Origin: Didymella arachidicola
Taxonomy: Eukaryota; Ascomycota; Dothideomycetes; Pleosporales; Didymellaceae
Direction: 5' to 3'
NCBI GenBank assembly: GCA_016630955.3
Contig: CM049987.1
Coordinates: 620,001 to 684,000 of the forward strand
DNA length: 64,000 nt
The notes beneath the pieces are model-generated. The model had not been told where the DNA came from. It searched no databases and worked only from the letters and a program-made list of their open reading frames with translations. The position numbers were made by a program, and so were the translations under genes. Of this stretch, positions 22,465 to 33,351 are shown piece after piece (within the stretch, counting starts at the first letter, position 1; every line of letters starts with the position of its first letter).

Positions 22465-23940
22465 ATGAGGCTTCTAAACACCACAGCGGCTGCAGTAGCT
22501 GGCTATGCTACTTTCCTGGCCGAACCGTCAGTTCTGGCCGAGCCACCAATTCTGGCTGAGCCGACGGGCCTAGCTGAGCCGCTTGTCGCCCCTTTCGTAC
22601 CCGTGGAAAACCCTGGGAGAGTCGCTGCCGTCAGCAGCGTTGCGCCCGCTGCTGCTGGCATGGTGGCCGACGCGCGGTATGGCGGCTGGGGCTGGCCCGG
22701 AAATTCACCCTCAGCAGTGTCCTCGGCCAGCCGATGCTCGACTACATATGGCGCATCGGCTCCTCCCTGGGGACCGTCCACGGATTACTTCACCAGCACA
22801 TCGTACGCGTACAGGATCAAGACAGAGCTCTTGACACCCAAACCGTCCACGACAAGTGTCACAGCTACCTCGACATACACACAGTGGGACACGGCGCCCA
22901 ATAATCTGACAAAGACAGTCTGGACTGATACCTACACCTGGACTAATTATCTGACATCCACTGCAACTGTCTCGGAGACTTCCACTATCACTACAACAGT
23001 TCTCTCGACAACGACGGTTCCGATGCCGGACGGCTTCACTCCCGTAGCAGCTATCTACCCAGAAGCAACGAAACACGTGGACGACTGGGATGACCGCGAC
23101 AACTGGGCCGTGGAAGATTCGTACTTCCAGGACGAGGGTAACGACCCATATATCCTGCCCCTCGCCGCCGATTCTGCTCGCCAAGGCATGCTCCTCGACG
23201 CAGCAGCCCCCCTCGTCACAGATGCTTCGCCAGTGCAGACGTCATCCCAAACCGACCAAGCTTCCAAGGTCGATTGCCTCATCACGGTGATCAACATCTA
23301 CGACTCGGGTACCACCACTTCCAAGTCCTTCGTCTCACCTCCCACCTACACTCGCACAAAGTACATAGCCACCGAGACCACCACCACAACCGTAACCACC
23401 AAAGTCAACCCAACCGAGACCCCGTACACATACTCGCTAGCCTCAGGTCTGGAAATCAAATCGTGGTACACCGAAACAACCACCACCACAGCAACAGTAA
23501 GCCCACCCCCCTTTGCAAACCACCCATCCTGAACTCGGATTAACACCCCCCAGACCACAACCACCCTCTACCCCTCCTCCACAACCACCGCCTACGCCGC
23601 CTGCGCCACCTCTAACGTAATCGACTCGTACAAGTCCTTCCCGCTCAACAACCTCGCCGAGAACTGGTACACCAAGAACAGTACCGTAAGCGTCATCCGC
23701 TCCGACTGGTGGGACTTCCAGAACGCGACCGCGTGCTGCAATAATGCGTCGCAGTACGATAATGCGATTTTTTACAAGTACGATGGCACGTGTGAGGTTT
23801 TCTTGGATGTGGATGCGGGGAATGAGGGGGGGAAGGTGAATGTGGAGGTTTGGTATGAGCCGAGGGAGCGCGGGTGGTATGGGCCTACGGTGGGGAATGG
23901 GCCGAGGGGGAGTATTAGTTTTGCGTCGTTGTGGTTGTGA
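22465..23940 (+). CDS. Secreted Thr-rich protein with LAEP repeat and Cys-containing C-terminal domain
   Basis: Exons 22465-23496 and 23554-23940 (1419 nt, 472 residues); the 57-nt intron begins GTAAGC, ends CCCCCAG and is phase 0. I start at MRLLNTTAAAVAGYATFLAE because the upstream reading needs a GTG. The N-terminus is a signal-like segment followed by four LAEP units (residues about 18-39). Next are a Gly/Trp patch (YGGWGWPG), long Thr/Ser tracts with recurrent YT-x-W and TSTAT patterns (residues 120-195), an acidic Asp/Trp part (HVDDWDDRDNWAVED), and another Thr-rich part (ATETTTTTVTTKVNPTE). After the junction is a compact domain with WYTKNSTVSVIRSDWWDFQN, CCNNASQYDNAIFYKYDGTC and VEVWYEPRERGWYGP, four cysteines. 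I recognise no family. Probably a glycosylated wall or matrix protein. Confidence 0.78.
22516..22580 (+). repeat. LAEP coding repeat (four units)
   Basis: The coding sequence reads LAEP four times with spacers of one or two variable residues (SV, PI, TG). The DNA copies are 18-bp units with scattered synonymous changes, so the repeat is old enough to have diverged or is under protein-level selection. Confidence 0.7.
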
Positions 23941-24277
23941 GGGGGTGGTGAGTGGTGGATCATTTGGGCTTTGTGCGCTGTTTGTTGCTTTTGTGGGATT
24001 TTGGGGTGTGTTTGGGTTCGGGTTTATATTTTGTTTATTAATGCAATGGTCTGCGTCATGGAGTTGAAGGTTGTTTCTTCGATTCTTCTACGGTTGAGCT
24101 GCTGTGCTTGGTCGTCAAAGCAACCGCCGGCATATAACGAGCCTTAGGCATGACTGACCCGCCACGCATCTCTTCCCCCCGCCTATCCATTACAAACCAC
24201 GCGTCAATGCCTCAAGATTCCCACCGACGCTGACCTTCCCTAAGATCCTCCCATCTCGCTTCATTTTTCCGCGTTTT

Positions 24278-24393
24278 CCGCGTCTCTTTCTACATCCACA
24301 TCCTACACATATCTTACACACCCCACTTCGACTAACCGCGTCTCTTTCCCCCATCCACATCCCACACATATCCTACACACCGCACCTCAACCC
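24278..24393. repeat. Degenerate 58-bp direct tandem duplication
   Basis: CCGCGTCTCTTTC begins at 24278 and again at 24336; the two 58-bp copies share the order CCGCGTCTCTTT, CATCCACATCC, CACATATC, TACACACC. It lies just beyond the MoaC stop, in non-coding C-rich DNA. Confidence 0.7.
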
Positions 24394-24419
24394 ACGGCGC
24401 CTATCCCCATCCATCCATC

Positions 24420-27400
24420 CTACACCCCCCACCCCTCCTCCCTCCAAACCCCACTCCTCCCCCCCTCCTTAACCACAACCCTCACATCCCCAATCCGCTG
24501 CCCCCTATCCACCGCCTTACACATATCCACCACACTAAGCGCCGCGCCCATGACCGCAGTCAACGCCTCCATCTCGACCCCCGTCTCGCCCTTGCACTCA
24601 ACCCGACACTCAATCGCGACACCGCCAAACCCCATATCATCCGCGCTCGACGTCGGAACAGGATCAAACGTCTTGAGCTCGACGCCGACGTGCGTCAGCG
24701 CGATGGGGTGGCACAAGGGCACTATATCTGGGCATTTTTTCGCGGCCAGGATGCCTGCTATTCTGCTTACGGCCAGGACGTCGCCTTTTTTGAGGGCGTT
24801 GGTGGTTATGAGGGGGAGGGGTGTCGGGTTGGAGAAGTAGACGTTGCCGACTGCGATGGCGGTGCGGTGGGTGGGGGGTTTGGTGGATATGCGGACCATG
24901 TGGGCGGAGCCGGTGGGGGTTAGGTGCGGGAGGTGAGGTTGGGGCGGTGGTGGTGGGGAGGGTGGTGTTGAGATGGGTTTGGGTGAGGACTCGTCGTGGT
25001 TTTTTGCTTGGGGGGCTGGGAGGGGGTGCAAGGAGGTTGAGTATGTGCGGCGGATGAGCGAGCGGACTGTAAAGTTTCGCCGGTTTCGAAGCGGTTTGTC
25101 CGCTATTGAGCTGGAGCCGGTGTAAGACTGTGCGGATTGTGTGCGTGGGTTTCGGGCCGGCGATGTCTGCTTCTGCAGGATTTTGATCTTGTGACTCTTC
25201 TCTGCGACGGTCTGGCGCTGCTTCTTCATCACGAAGCCTTTGGGCTGCAGAGGGGCTTCGTATGTGATCAGGGGCCTGTGTGTCTCGGCTCGCGCGTCGC
25301 TGGGAGCGGCTTCAGAATCAGCGCCATCTTGACGCAGCGTCGTAGCGCGACGCAGAAGGGCGACCCTGTCGTCTTCTGTGCCCCGTCCAGGCTTTACGGC
25401 TTTGTGGTCGGCTGCACGAGTCCCGCGTGCTTGCTCGCTCGTTCGAGACGAGACGGAGGCGGATCCACCATTTCCTGCCTTTGCAACGCCAGTCTGAGTC
25501 TCCACAACCTCACCCCTCGTCACCTTCAAAGGCCAAACCCTCGTCTCCCTCATCCTCTCCTGTTTCACCACCGCAAACCTCTCCGCCCAATAAATCGGCG
25601 AAACAATCTTCCCCTCCTGCCGATGCGCTACCCCCCCACCCCCACTAACCCTCTTAATCAACCTCACAGCAAGAAAATCCTCAATCTTATTGACTTTCAA
25701 CCGCTCGTCGAATTTGTCGAGGAAGTCGGTAAGGTGCGCGTCGATTGCGGCGGTTACTTCCGGGGAGACTATGGTGGAGACGCCGATGGGATTTTTGATG
25801 AGTTTCTTTTTTTCGAGGCGGCGGAGGCGCTTTTCGATGGCGCCGTAGATGGAGAGGCGGCGGCCGAAGTAGGCGTGGGTTTTTGGTTTGCCGGGGATGG
25901 GGATGGGGGCTAGTGGACGGCTTGGTTTTGGGGAGGGCGGGGGAGGAGAGGGTGTTGGTGTGGCGGGATCTGATGGGTTGGTGGTGCTGTGGAGCGGAGC
26001 GAGACTTGCTACTGTGCTTTGGCTCTTCTTGTTGCCTTTGGTTGGCTTGTTGCTCGGTGGAGGTAGGGGGTCTTCGTCCTGGGAGTGTTGTTGGACTGTT
26101 CCTTCGATGGTTTTCTCTTCAGCATCCGTCTTGTCCGCGGATACTGTCTCATCCCTCACCCCATTCTCATGACGTTCCCGAATCTCAACATCATCCTCCT
26201 CTTCAACCAACGCAGCACTTTCAATCTCCGCACTGAAATCCCCTACCTCCTCTGCCTCATCCGCAGCGCGAACCGCCCCTCTCGTCGCGAATTCATCCTC
26301 CAGAAACCCGTTCTCGTTAAACTCTTCGATCTCGGCTTCCCTCGTCGCCTCGATGTTATTCCGTACTGCAACGTTCTTCTCCCCAGCACTCTGTCTCTCT
26401 TCTAACGCTTTCTGCTCCTCCTGCAGAAGCTCAGGCGTCATAGCAAACCCCCTCTCCTCACCAAACGTCTCATTCCACCTCTCCGCAACACGCCTCCTTG
26501 CCTCCTCGCTCAATGTCTTTACGCCCGCACCCGTGCTTCCACCCCGATAGCCATTACTGTGCGCAGCATAACTCTCATCAGTCCTGGTCTCACCGGTCTC
26601 GGTCTCAGTCCCAGCCTCGACCCCGGCCTCAGCCTCAGCCTCAGCCTCAGCCTCACCATCACGAACCCCCAGCACCCCCGTCTTATCCCTATACCTCCCA
26701 ATCAGCACCCTAAGATACATCTGCAACGTCCTTTTATCCCACCTCGCAGACCTGCCATCCGCCGGCAGCGCATCGAGACGGGGATGAAACGCCGCAAGGC
26801 GATTACGCAGGCCTGTGAGGTAATGTGTGAGTTTGGGAGGGGGGGCGTGGATGTCGATGGTGGTGGTGGCGTCGAGTGCGTATTTGCCGTTGGGGAGGTG
26901 GATGCGCAGGTTTGTTGTGTTGAGGGAGGGGGTTGAGGATGGGTTGGAGTCGGTGGGGGTGGTGGTGTGGATGTTGGCGTGTGTGGCTGCGAGGCGCGCC
27001 ATGCGGACTGCGAGGGCGTCCTTCCTGCGGAGGATTTCTTCTTTTTTGCGGTGGACTTGTTCGCGTCGCTCGTGGATCGCGGTGGTTTCTTGGCTTGTGT
27101 CCGGGTCTTGCGGGCCACGCTGCGCGATATACGATTTCAGCTGCGCATAGCTATCCTCTAGTTCGCGAACGTGTCGCTCGTGCTCGACCCTCATCCCTCT
27201 GATCTCCTTGACGCGCGCCTCGTATTCCGCCGCCAGCTTGCGCTCTGCGACCACTTTCTGGTTGTGCTGCATGTTCTTGTACGAGTAGTCCGGGTGGTTC
27301 TTCAGGCTCCGCGCTTCCTGCGCGTCGCGGTACAGAACTTCCCAGTCTACGGCTCTGGCGGCTTCGAGGCGGCGGGCTAGGTCTGTGAGTTTGGCGTCGA

Positions 27401-27748
27401 GCTCGACGGGTGTGAGGTCCTCGATTCTAATGTCTGTGGACTCTGGAGTGGCTTGTGAGGAGGCGGCAAGATCGCGCATTAGCTGGGGCTTTTGTGTGGC
27501 TTGCAGGGTCTTGGAGGACATGCGTTTTGAGGCTTTCGTCTGGCGCGGATTTGGTTGCTTGCCATCGATCAGCGCTTCGATGTGTTTGTCGTTGTTGGTG
27601 GGATCGCTCGAGTCCGTTGCGTCTGCGGCTCGATTGGCTGAAGTTGAGAACATTCTTGCAGAGCTGGAACATGGTCCAAGCAGAGGATTGAGGTACGCAT
27701 TCGACGCCAGAATGCTCGTCGCTGCGTGTCCATACGGGCGTTGTCGAT
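24420..27748 (-). CDS. MoaC (cyclic pyranopterin monophosphate synthase) domain at the end of a long coiled-coil protein
   Basis: An uninterrupted frame runs from about 27748 down to the stop at 24420. Its last 170 codons (24932-24423) are a full MoaC domain: LTPTGSAHMV, KKGDVLAVSRIAGILAAKK, PLCHPIALT, GETGVEMEALTAV, DMCKAVDRGQRIG, ending GGRSGVW. MoaC converts the MoaA product to cPMP, the first stable molybdenum-cofactor intermediate. The preceding ~900 residues hold a mitochondrial-type start (SSSARMFSTSANRA), coiled coil (KKEEILRRKDALAVRMARL), an EAEA/ETET low-complexity stretch (26600-26670), and a conserved-looking block (FGRRLSIYGAIEKRLRRLEK). I recognise no family for that part. The first possible ATG is at 27653. 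Alternatively an intron 27749-27989 joins it in frame to MoaA, giving 1544 residues. MoaC identity is near certain; the gene boundary is open. Confidence 0.88.
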
Positions 27749-27981
27749 CTACACACGTCAGCACCGAACATCACAGGCGCAGTACGACATCGCGGCAGAC
27801 AAAACGGGGTATATGATTTCGTATATAGCCTTAGATGCTCTATGTCGCCCGATAGCCGAGCATGGGGAAAGACGGTGCAAAGCGAAGGTAAGAATGAGCC
27901 TCAAACGCCAGCCATGCAACATGTCAACGTACCGCCGTGGTATCATAAATCACGCCTGGTGTGCCAAAACAAGGGAGAGGT

Positions 27982-29343
27982 TCACCCACCAATCAGGATC
28001 ATCGGCCTGTTCTGCATGGTTGCGAGATCGCCCATGTCCGCGTGCTTCTCTGCTTTGCGCTTCACGGCTTGCCCAATTACGCTGAGGAGCTGGCGCTCGC
28101 GTGGTCCCCAGCCGAGAACCGTCGAGTCGGCGAGTCGCCCGTGATGCCGATCCAGCTCGATCTGTTTGATGCGTTCAAACGCTGCTTCGTCGATGGGTTC
28201 GTTGTTGTTGTCTTGGCGGAGGAGGTCGCGCAGGGAGACTTCGTCGTTGCCGTGGAGGCAGACTTTCAGGTTGCCGTCGCTGGTGATGCGCAGGCGGTTG
28301 CAGCTGCTGCAGAAGTCGTTGGTCATGCTTGTGATGAAGCCGACCTTGCCAACGAAGCCTGGGACCTTGAATGTTTTGCTCGTGTCGTTCTTGTGCCCTG
28401 GTATGCGTGCCAGGGCGGGGTATTTGGTGCGGATGATGTCGACCATCTCGTGGAAGCTGATCATCTTGTTCTCGCTCCACTTGTTCCCGCCAAAGGGCAT
28501 GTACTCGATGAAGCGCACCTCAATGTCCTTCTCGCGGCCCATCTCTACGAACGGCAGGATCTCGCGCTCGTTCAGGCCGCGCATGACGACGCAGTTGACC
28601 TTGAGCTTGACGTTCGCGCCCAGCTTGTTCATCTCGAGAATGCGGTCGATGGACTTCATGACGGCGTCGAAGCCCTTCCGCCTCGTCATGATCTGGAACT
28701 GGAAGGGGTCCAGCGTGTCCAAGCTGAGGTTGATGCCGGTCAGCCCGGCCTCGACCATGGCGTCCAGCTTCCGGTGCAGCGAGATGCCGTTGGTGGTGAG
28801 GGCGAGCTCGCGCAGGCCGTTCGGTCGGAGGGCGCCGATCTGCTGCATCAGCGGCACGATGTCGCGGCGCACGGTGGGCTCGCCGCCCGTCAGGCGGATC
28901 TTGGTGACGCCCTGGGAGACGAACAGGGAGGAGAGGTAGACGATCTCGGGCGTGGTGAGCATCGTAGCGGGCGGCGACAGCGGGATGCCCTCTGTGAGCG
29001 GTCAGCGACGGAGCCATCGTGCCGGGGAACGCTGCGCACCTTCGGGCATGCAGTACAGACAGCGCAGATTGCAGCGCTCCGTGATGCTGATGCGCAGATA
29101 GTCGTGCTGCCGCTGGAACGTGTCCGTCAAGAACTCCGAGAACGGCCGCGTCTTCTCAACCGCCTGGATGCGCTCTCTTGCAAGCTGCCGCGACAGCTCG
29201 GCGCCGGGCTCCCGCACCGCAGCGCTCGTCGTCGCTACACATCGCCGTGCCACTGGCCATCGCAGGCATTCGCCACGGCCAGCAGCGGCAGCGCGCACAG
29301 CGGACGGGCCCGGCCGCGTCCCTATTCTAACCATGGGCGCCAT
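27982..29343 (-). CDS. MoaA/MOCS1A, GTP 3',8-cyclase (radical SAM)
   Basis: First step of molybdenum cofactor synthesis, in the mitochondrial matrix of eukaryotes. Exons 29343-29040 and 28991-27982 (1314 nt, 437 residues); the 48-nt intron begins GTGCGC, contains GCTGAC and ends TCACAG, inside MPEEGIPL. The Arg-rich N-terminus ([20 protein letters not shown]) fits a mitochondrial presequence. The radical SAM cluster is CNLRCLYC, with [12 protein letters not shown] following; the second Fe-S site is [18 protein letters not shown]. The protein ends RPMILIGG, the Gly-Gly end known to be essential in MOCS1A. The Gly-Gly-stop codons (27990-27982) overlap a GTGGGT splice donor at 27989. MoaC follows on the same strand, so one bifunctional locus is likely. 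Genetically the equivalent of Aspergillus cnxABC, which encodes both domains. Confidence 0.95.
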
Positions 29344-29985
29344 CAACAGGGAGAGTCGAGGGTCGTCGGTCGTCGCCCAACATCTGGAGGGGCGGGTGCG
29401 TGAAGCTATATAAACGTACCCGCCAGTCCTGATGACTGCGCGTTGACATGCGTCCGCACGCTAACGCCGAGGATCCACACCAATGCGGACCTCAAGCGAG
29501 AACTACAGACAGATTACTAAGACGCAGTAAGTGGGGGATCGCAGCATCTCCGCTGAGACTGGATGCATGCACGCGCCCTTTTGGGTGAAGAAGGTTTTGA
29601 TAATGCGCGTGCTACGTCACACCGTGGTTGGAGGTGTAGCAACATCACTGGTTTGGTGCCTGACAGCTCCTCAGCGCGTATCACATCGGCTTATCGAAAC
29701 CTGCCTAATCAGGCAAGTCATTGAACCAGCGTCGATCGCGGTCTACGTAGGCGGCCTCCTTGCAGCAAAGGCAACGACAAAACTACGGCCTCGCTCATGC
29801 CTGGAGTGCTTCAACATATTCTTCCCACACCACTTTAGAATAGCCAATGCTTACTTGGTCGCTCATCATGTATTTTTTGCAAGGAAACAAAATATCTCGA
29901 CTTTTTTCTAAATCTCGCAAATCCCCGCGTCTGGCTGTAGACTGTACCATGTACCTATGAGACGGGCTCTTCGGACTATAGTTCC
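29344..29985. other. Divergent-side intergenic region upstream of MoaA
   Basis: Promoter side of the MoaA gene and 3' flank of the gene at 29986-31464. I see no supported coding region; the 126-codon frame 29531-29911 has no recognisable features. Confidence 0.4.
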
Positions 29986-31464
29986 TCAGAGGACACGACG
30001 GCGCTTGCCTGTCTCACTCTCCTGCCCTACCTCCGCGTCCTGACCGCCACGCTTCAGTGCGAATCGCTGTCCACTCCTTGAAATGTGCGGTGACCGAGCA
30101 GCTCCACCGTGAAGGACCTTAGTAGGCATCGCGCCGCTCTTCGGAGCCTTGCCTCCTCCCTCCGTGTCTGCAAAGTTATGCATACTGCCAGAAGTGCGTT
30201 GCACGATTAGCTTTCCGTCCCTCCTCACACTCGTCTTGCGCTTCTTGCTCTGCGCAGCTAGCGAGACCGCGCCGTTGATCTCATCGTCACGCTCTCGCTT
30301 CCCTCGTCTCACCCGCGCATTCTCCTCCTCGCGCCACTCTTGCTTCGCTCGCCGCCACATCTCTCTCACAGGGTCGACATCGACATTGTAATCCACCGGC
30401 CCGTCAGATTCCTCGCACGCCCGCCCAGTGCGGTCCAGAGTGTGGAGAACGGCTTCTGTAACACCACCTGTTGCAACTGCTGCGGGCGTGTATTTCGCGA
30501 CGTACTCGACCACAAGCGCGATGTAGGAGACGCGGAAGCCGGATCTCGCGTGTGCTAGCTTTGCTCGCTCGGGGGCGCTGAGGATGTCGTCGAGGATGAC
30601 GCGCACCGTGTAGCAGCATTCGGCGCACCTGAAAGCTTCGTTGTCAAAGACTGGGGAGTGGCAGGTGACGCCGCATGGCTGAGGCGTGGGGGTAGAGATC
30701 CAGTGGCCGCAGATCAGCTTGTGTAGGCTTGGTGCTGCACCGCAGGATTCAGTGAGATCGATGAACGTCTTAGAGTATCGGACGCCATTGTAGGTGTGGA
30801 GATGGCCTTCTGGCAATGCATTGTCCTCTGTGGACTTCTCCATCTTTATATCGAGTTTTCCGGGGTATTTTGTCTTCTTCACCGTGCGCTTGAACAGTCG
30901 TTGGGAAGTGAGTTTCCATCTTCGAAGTGATGGGTACTCGGTGAAAGTACGGCTATTGAGAAGACCGTCCTCGTCAGATGATACCTCCAGAACTTGATCT
31001 TCACGGTTTCGTCCCAGAGAAACGTTTGTTTGCCGGTCGCCAGCAGCCTGTGATTGGTGCATATGATCATCTGCCTCATTATCATGGTCCAAGGTGGCAT
31101 CCGAATCACTCGATGCGTAGCGTGCGTGACTCTGCCTGCGCTTTTGACTGCTTCCAGACGTCTCGTTGAATAGCCGAGTGGATTCGCCCTCGTCGTCAAT
31201 GGAGCTGTCTTCTGGAAAGGTGGTGCCAGCATCGGTCAGCGGTAGGGTCGTGGAGGCCTGTGAATCGTTGATGGAAGTGGCATGAAATGGCTCAGAAACC
31301 TGTGCTTCTCTTTGAGCTTGTTCACCTCCAAGAGTGTCGTTCGTCTCCCTTCCAGGTTGCGCTACGTCGCTGTCATAATCCAGACTAAGTACCTTCACCG
31401 TATCAGTGGCTGCGTCAGCTCGGCCCCAGAGGCTCTTGACGCGCCGCAATGGGTTGAGTGACAT
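29986..31464 (-). CDS. Hypothetical nuclear protein with Cys-rich central region
   Basis: Single-exon frame. I prefer ATG 31464 (MSLNPLRRVKSLWGRADAAT, 492 residues); an upstream ATG at 31563 adds 33 residues that look like a signal peptide (MARDLAVLFFISLTPTTAQ), which is odd for a protein with nuclear signals. The first 200 residues are acidic and Ser/Thr-rich. The middle, about residues 235-310, is more ordered: GVRYSKTFIDLTESC, HKLICGHWISTP, CGVTCHSPVF and FRCAECCYTVRVILDDIL. These contain nine cysteines and two histidines, enough for a zinc site. The C-terminal third is basic with VRRGKRERDD and SKKRKTSVRR. I do not recognise the family. Coding is supported by length and by composition. 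Confidence 0.65.
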   Translation of the reverse strand: MSLNPLRRVKSLWGRADAATDTVKVLSLDYDSDVAQPGRETNDTLGGEQAQREAQVSEPFHATSINDSQASTTLPLTDAGTTFPEDSSIDDEGESTRLFNETSGSSQKRRQSHARYASSDSDATLDHDNEADDHMHQSQAAGDRQTNVSLGRNREDQVLEVSSDEDGLLNSRTFTEYPSLRRWKLTSQRLFKRTVKKTKYPGKLDIKMEKSTEDNALPEGHLHTYNGVRYSKTFIDLTESCGAAPSLHKLICGHWISTPTPQPCGVTCHSPVFDNEAFRCAECCYTVRVILDDILSAPERAKLAHARSGFRVSYIALVVEYVAKYTPAAVATGGVTEAVLHTLDRTGRACEESDGPVDYNVDVDPVREMWRRAKQEWREEENARVRRGKRERDDEINGAVSLAAQSKKRKTSVRRDGKLIVQRTSGSMHNFADTEGGGKAPKSGAMPTKVLHGGAARSPHISRSGQRFALKRGGQDAEVGQESETGKRRRVL

Positions 31465-31681
31465 GGTGTCGTTTGGCTGTCGCAGTGTCAGTTGAGAGTC
31501 ACAATACTGCGCAGTAGTTGGCGTGAGTGAGATGAAGAACAAGACAGCGAGGTCGCGTGCCATGAAATATATTGTCGGCAGCGCACGGGCCCGACGGCAG
31601 CGCTGCCTAAGTGAAAGCCAGTGGGAGATCGCGCTGAGGCAAAGACTGAAGTAAAATATGGTGTATTGCGACGAGAAGTGC

Positions 31682-33351
31682 TTACTTCTCGAGTTCGCTA
31701 ACTAATTTGGGGTCAGTGACCGCCGGTGTATTTGAGTTGTTGGACTTCATGGCCTCGAGTACTTCCAGACTCATGTCCGCTCGAGGTCCGGTGAAATTCT
31801 TGCGCCCGTCTACGATCCACTGGATTGTACTGATGAGAAGGATGATACCGAAAGCGACGATGCAGTAGTCTAGAGATGTCAGCAGGTTGCTTCCTGTGCG
31901 ATGTATATGTGCACTTACTCATGTTGCTGCCGGTGACAGGAAGCTCGGGAGGGAAGACGAAGAGCACGGTGGTGACGATTGCATACGCCAGGCCCAGCAA
32001 GTTCGCAGACCAGCCCAGCCAGTTGGGGAGCGAGAACGCGCGATCCGGCAACATCTTTCTGCCCCGGCCGACGTTGATGGCAACGGGAATGGCGTAGCTG
32101 ACACCGAGAGCGACAACCGACGCGGAGATCAGGGCGTTGAAGGCGCTGCTGGAGCCTATCATGATCAGACCAAATAGCAGTGTGAGACCAGCGGAGAGTA
32201 TCAGAGAGTAAAGCGGAACTCCTAATCTTTCGTCTACCTTCGCAAAGATTTTGGAGAAGGGGAGTCCTCCGTCTCGTGCAAACGCGTATGACATCCGGGA
32301 GGACGTCGTCATGATGGCGATCTCTGCGAAGAGGATGCAGATGAGAGGGAACATCAGCAAGCAGACCGCTCCAGCGCGGCTCTTCGTAGCGTTGTTCAGA
32401 ATGAAGAGCAAAGGGCCCTCTCCAGCTTCAATGATGTTATCTGCGTTGCCTCCTGATACAAACAGCAAGACCATCAAGAAGATGAATCCTGTGACTGTAC
32501 CAATACAGACGCAGTATATCATAATCTTGGGGCCTTCCACGCTGGCATTAGGGATCTCCTCGATCATGTGGGCTACCGCGTCGTACCCGGTGATTCCGAA
32601 GCCACCCTGGAGCAAGCCTAACAGCCAAGAGATGCCGTCGGGCCAGCCAGTCGTGTTCAAGAATTCAGTAAAGACAAAGTCTGCAGATGCAAACTCGCCT
32701 GAAGAGCAGGCCAGAACTGTGATGCAGATGATCGCGAAGCCTCCTACAGACCAGATGAAAGCCCCCTTGTTGAGATACGGAAGAAGCCTGTTCATGAAAG
32801 CATTGACGATGAAGGCGATGACAGTCCATGCGAGGTAGATCAGGTACTGCTGCCATGGCTTGATCAAGAAGTCAGGATGGAACAGGGTGATGATGCCAGC
32901 GATGAGCTGAGAAGCCAGGAGACCTCCAGAGGTTGTAAGAGCGATCCATCCAGAGACGTTGATCCAGCCCGTGATCCAGGATGCGAGGGGAACCCATCTC
33001 CTGGGCGTGATGACAGCAACCCAGTGATACCTGTGTGTGTTACTATCTGGGACCTAACGCTCTGCTAAATCGAACTTACTGGCCTCCCGCCGTTGGATAT
33101 GCTGATAGAAATTCGGCGAGCGATGCGGCCAAGGCAAGATTACAGATTCCAGCAGTCAACAGACCCCAGATGACCGAGGTGGAGCCGCCACTCGGTAGGG
33201 CCAGCGAGAGCGAGGAGGAAAGGGCAGTCCAGGAGTTGAGAATGGCAAAGGCAAGACCCAACATGGAAAGCAGAGAGAAGTTGCGCTGCAGCTCACCCTT
33301 GTGGCCGAGGGCTTGAAGCTGCAGCTCGTCATCAGTGCGAGGGAGCGTCAT
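31682..33351 (-). CDS. APC-family amino acid/GABA/choline-type permease
   Basis: Exons 33351-33080, 33030-31919 and 31869-31682 (1572 nt, 523 residues). Donors GTAAGT and GTAAGT; acceptors CACACAG and CTCTAG. The start MTLPRTDDELQLQALGHKGE has a hydrophilic cytosolic leader. Twelve hydrophobic segments follow, beginning NFSLLSMLGLAFAILNSWTA and including SLAEFLSAYPTAGGQYHWVA, the signature found in fungal Uga4/Hnm1-like permeases (GABA, choline, amines). Other family segments are GITGYDAVAHMIEEIPNA and SSRMSYAFARDGGLPFS. The C-terminus is a short cytosolic tail ending SELEK. Substrate cannot be read from sequence. It is divergent from the phytase-like gene, with an 847-nt gap between start codons. 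Confidence 0.93.

Noticed and set aside
26519..26701. Arg/Leu-repeat peptide on the minus strand around the (CAGCCT)n tract
   Set aside because: It is another reading frame of the EAEA-coding microsatellite in the MoaC-containing frame.
27961..29403. 480-codon open frame on the plus strand
   Set aside because: It is antisense to MoaA, whose GC-rich codons leave the opposite frame open; the peptide is repetitive and no family is seen.
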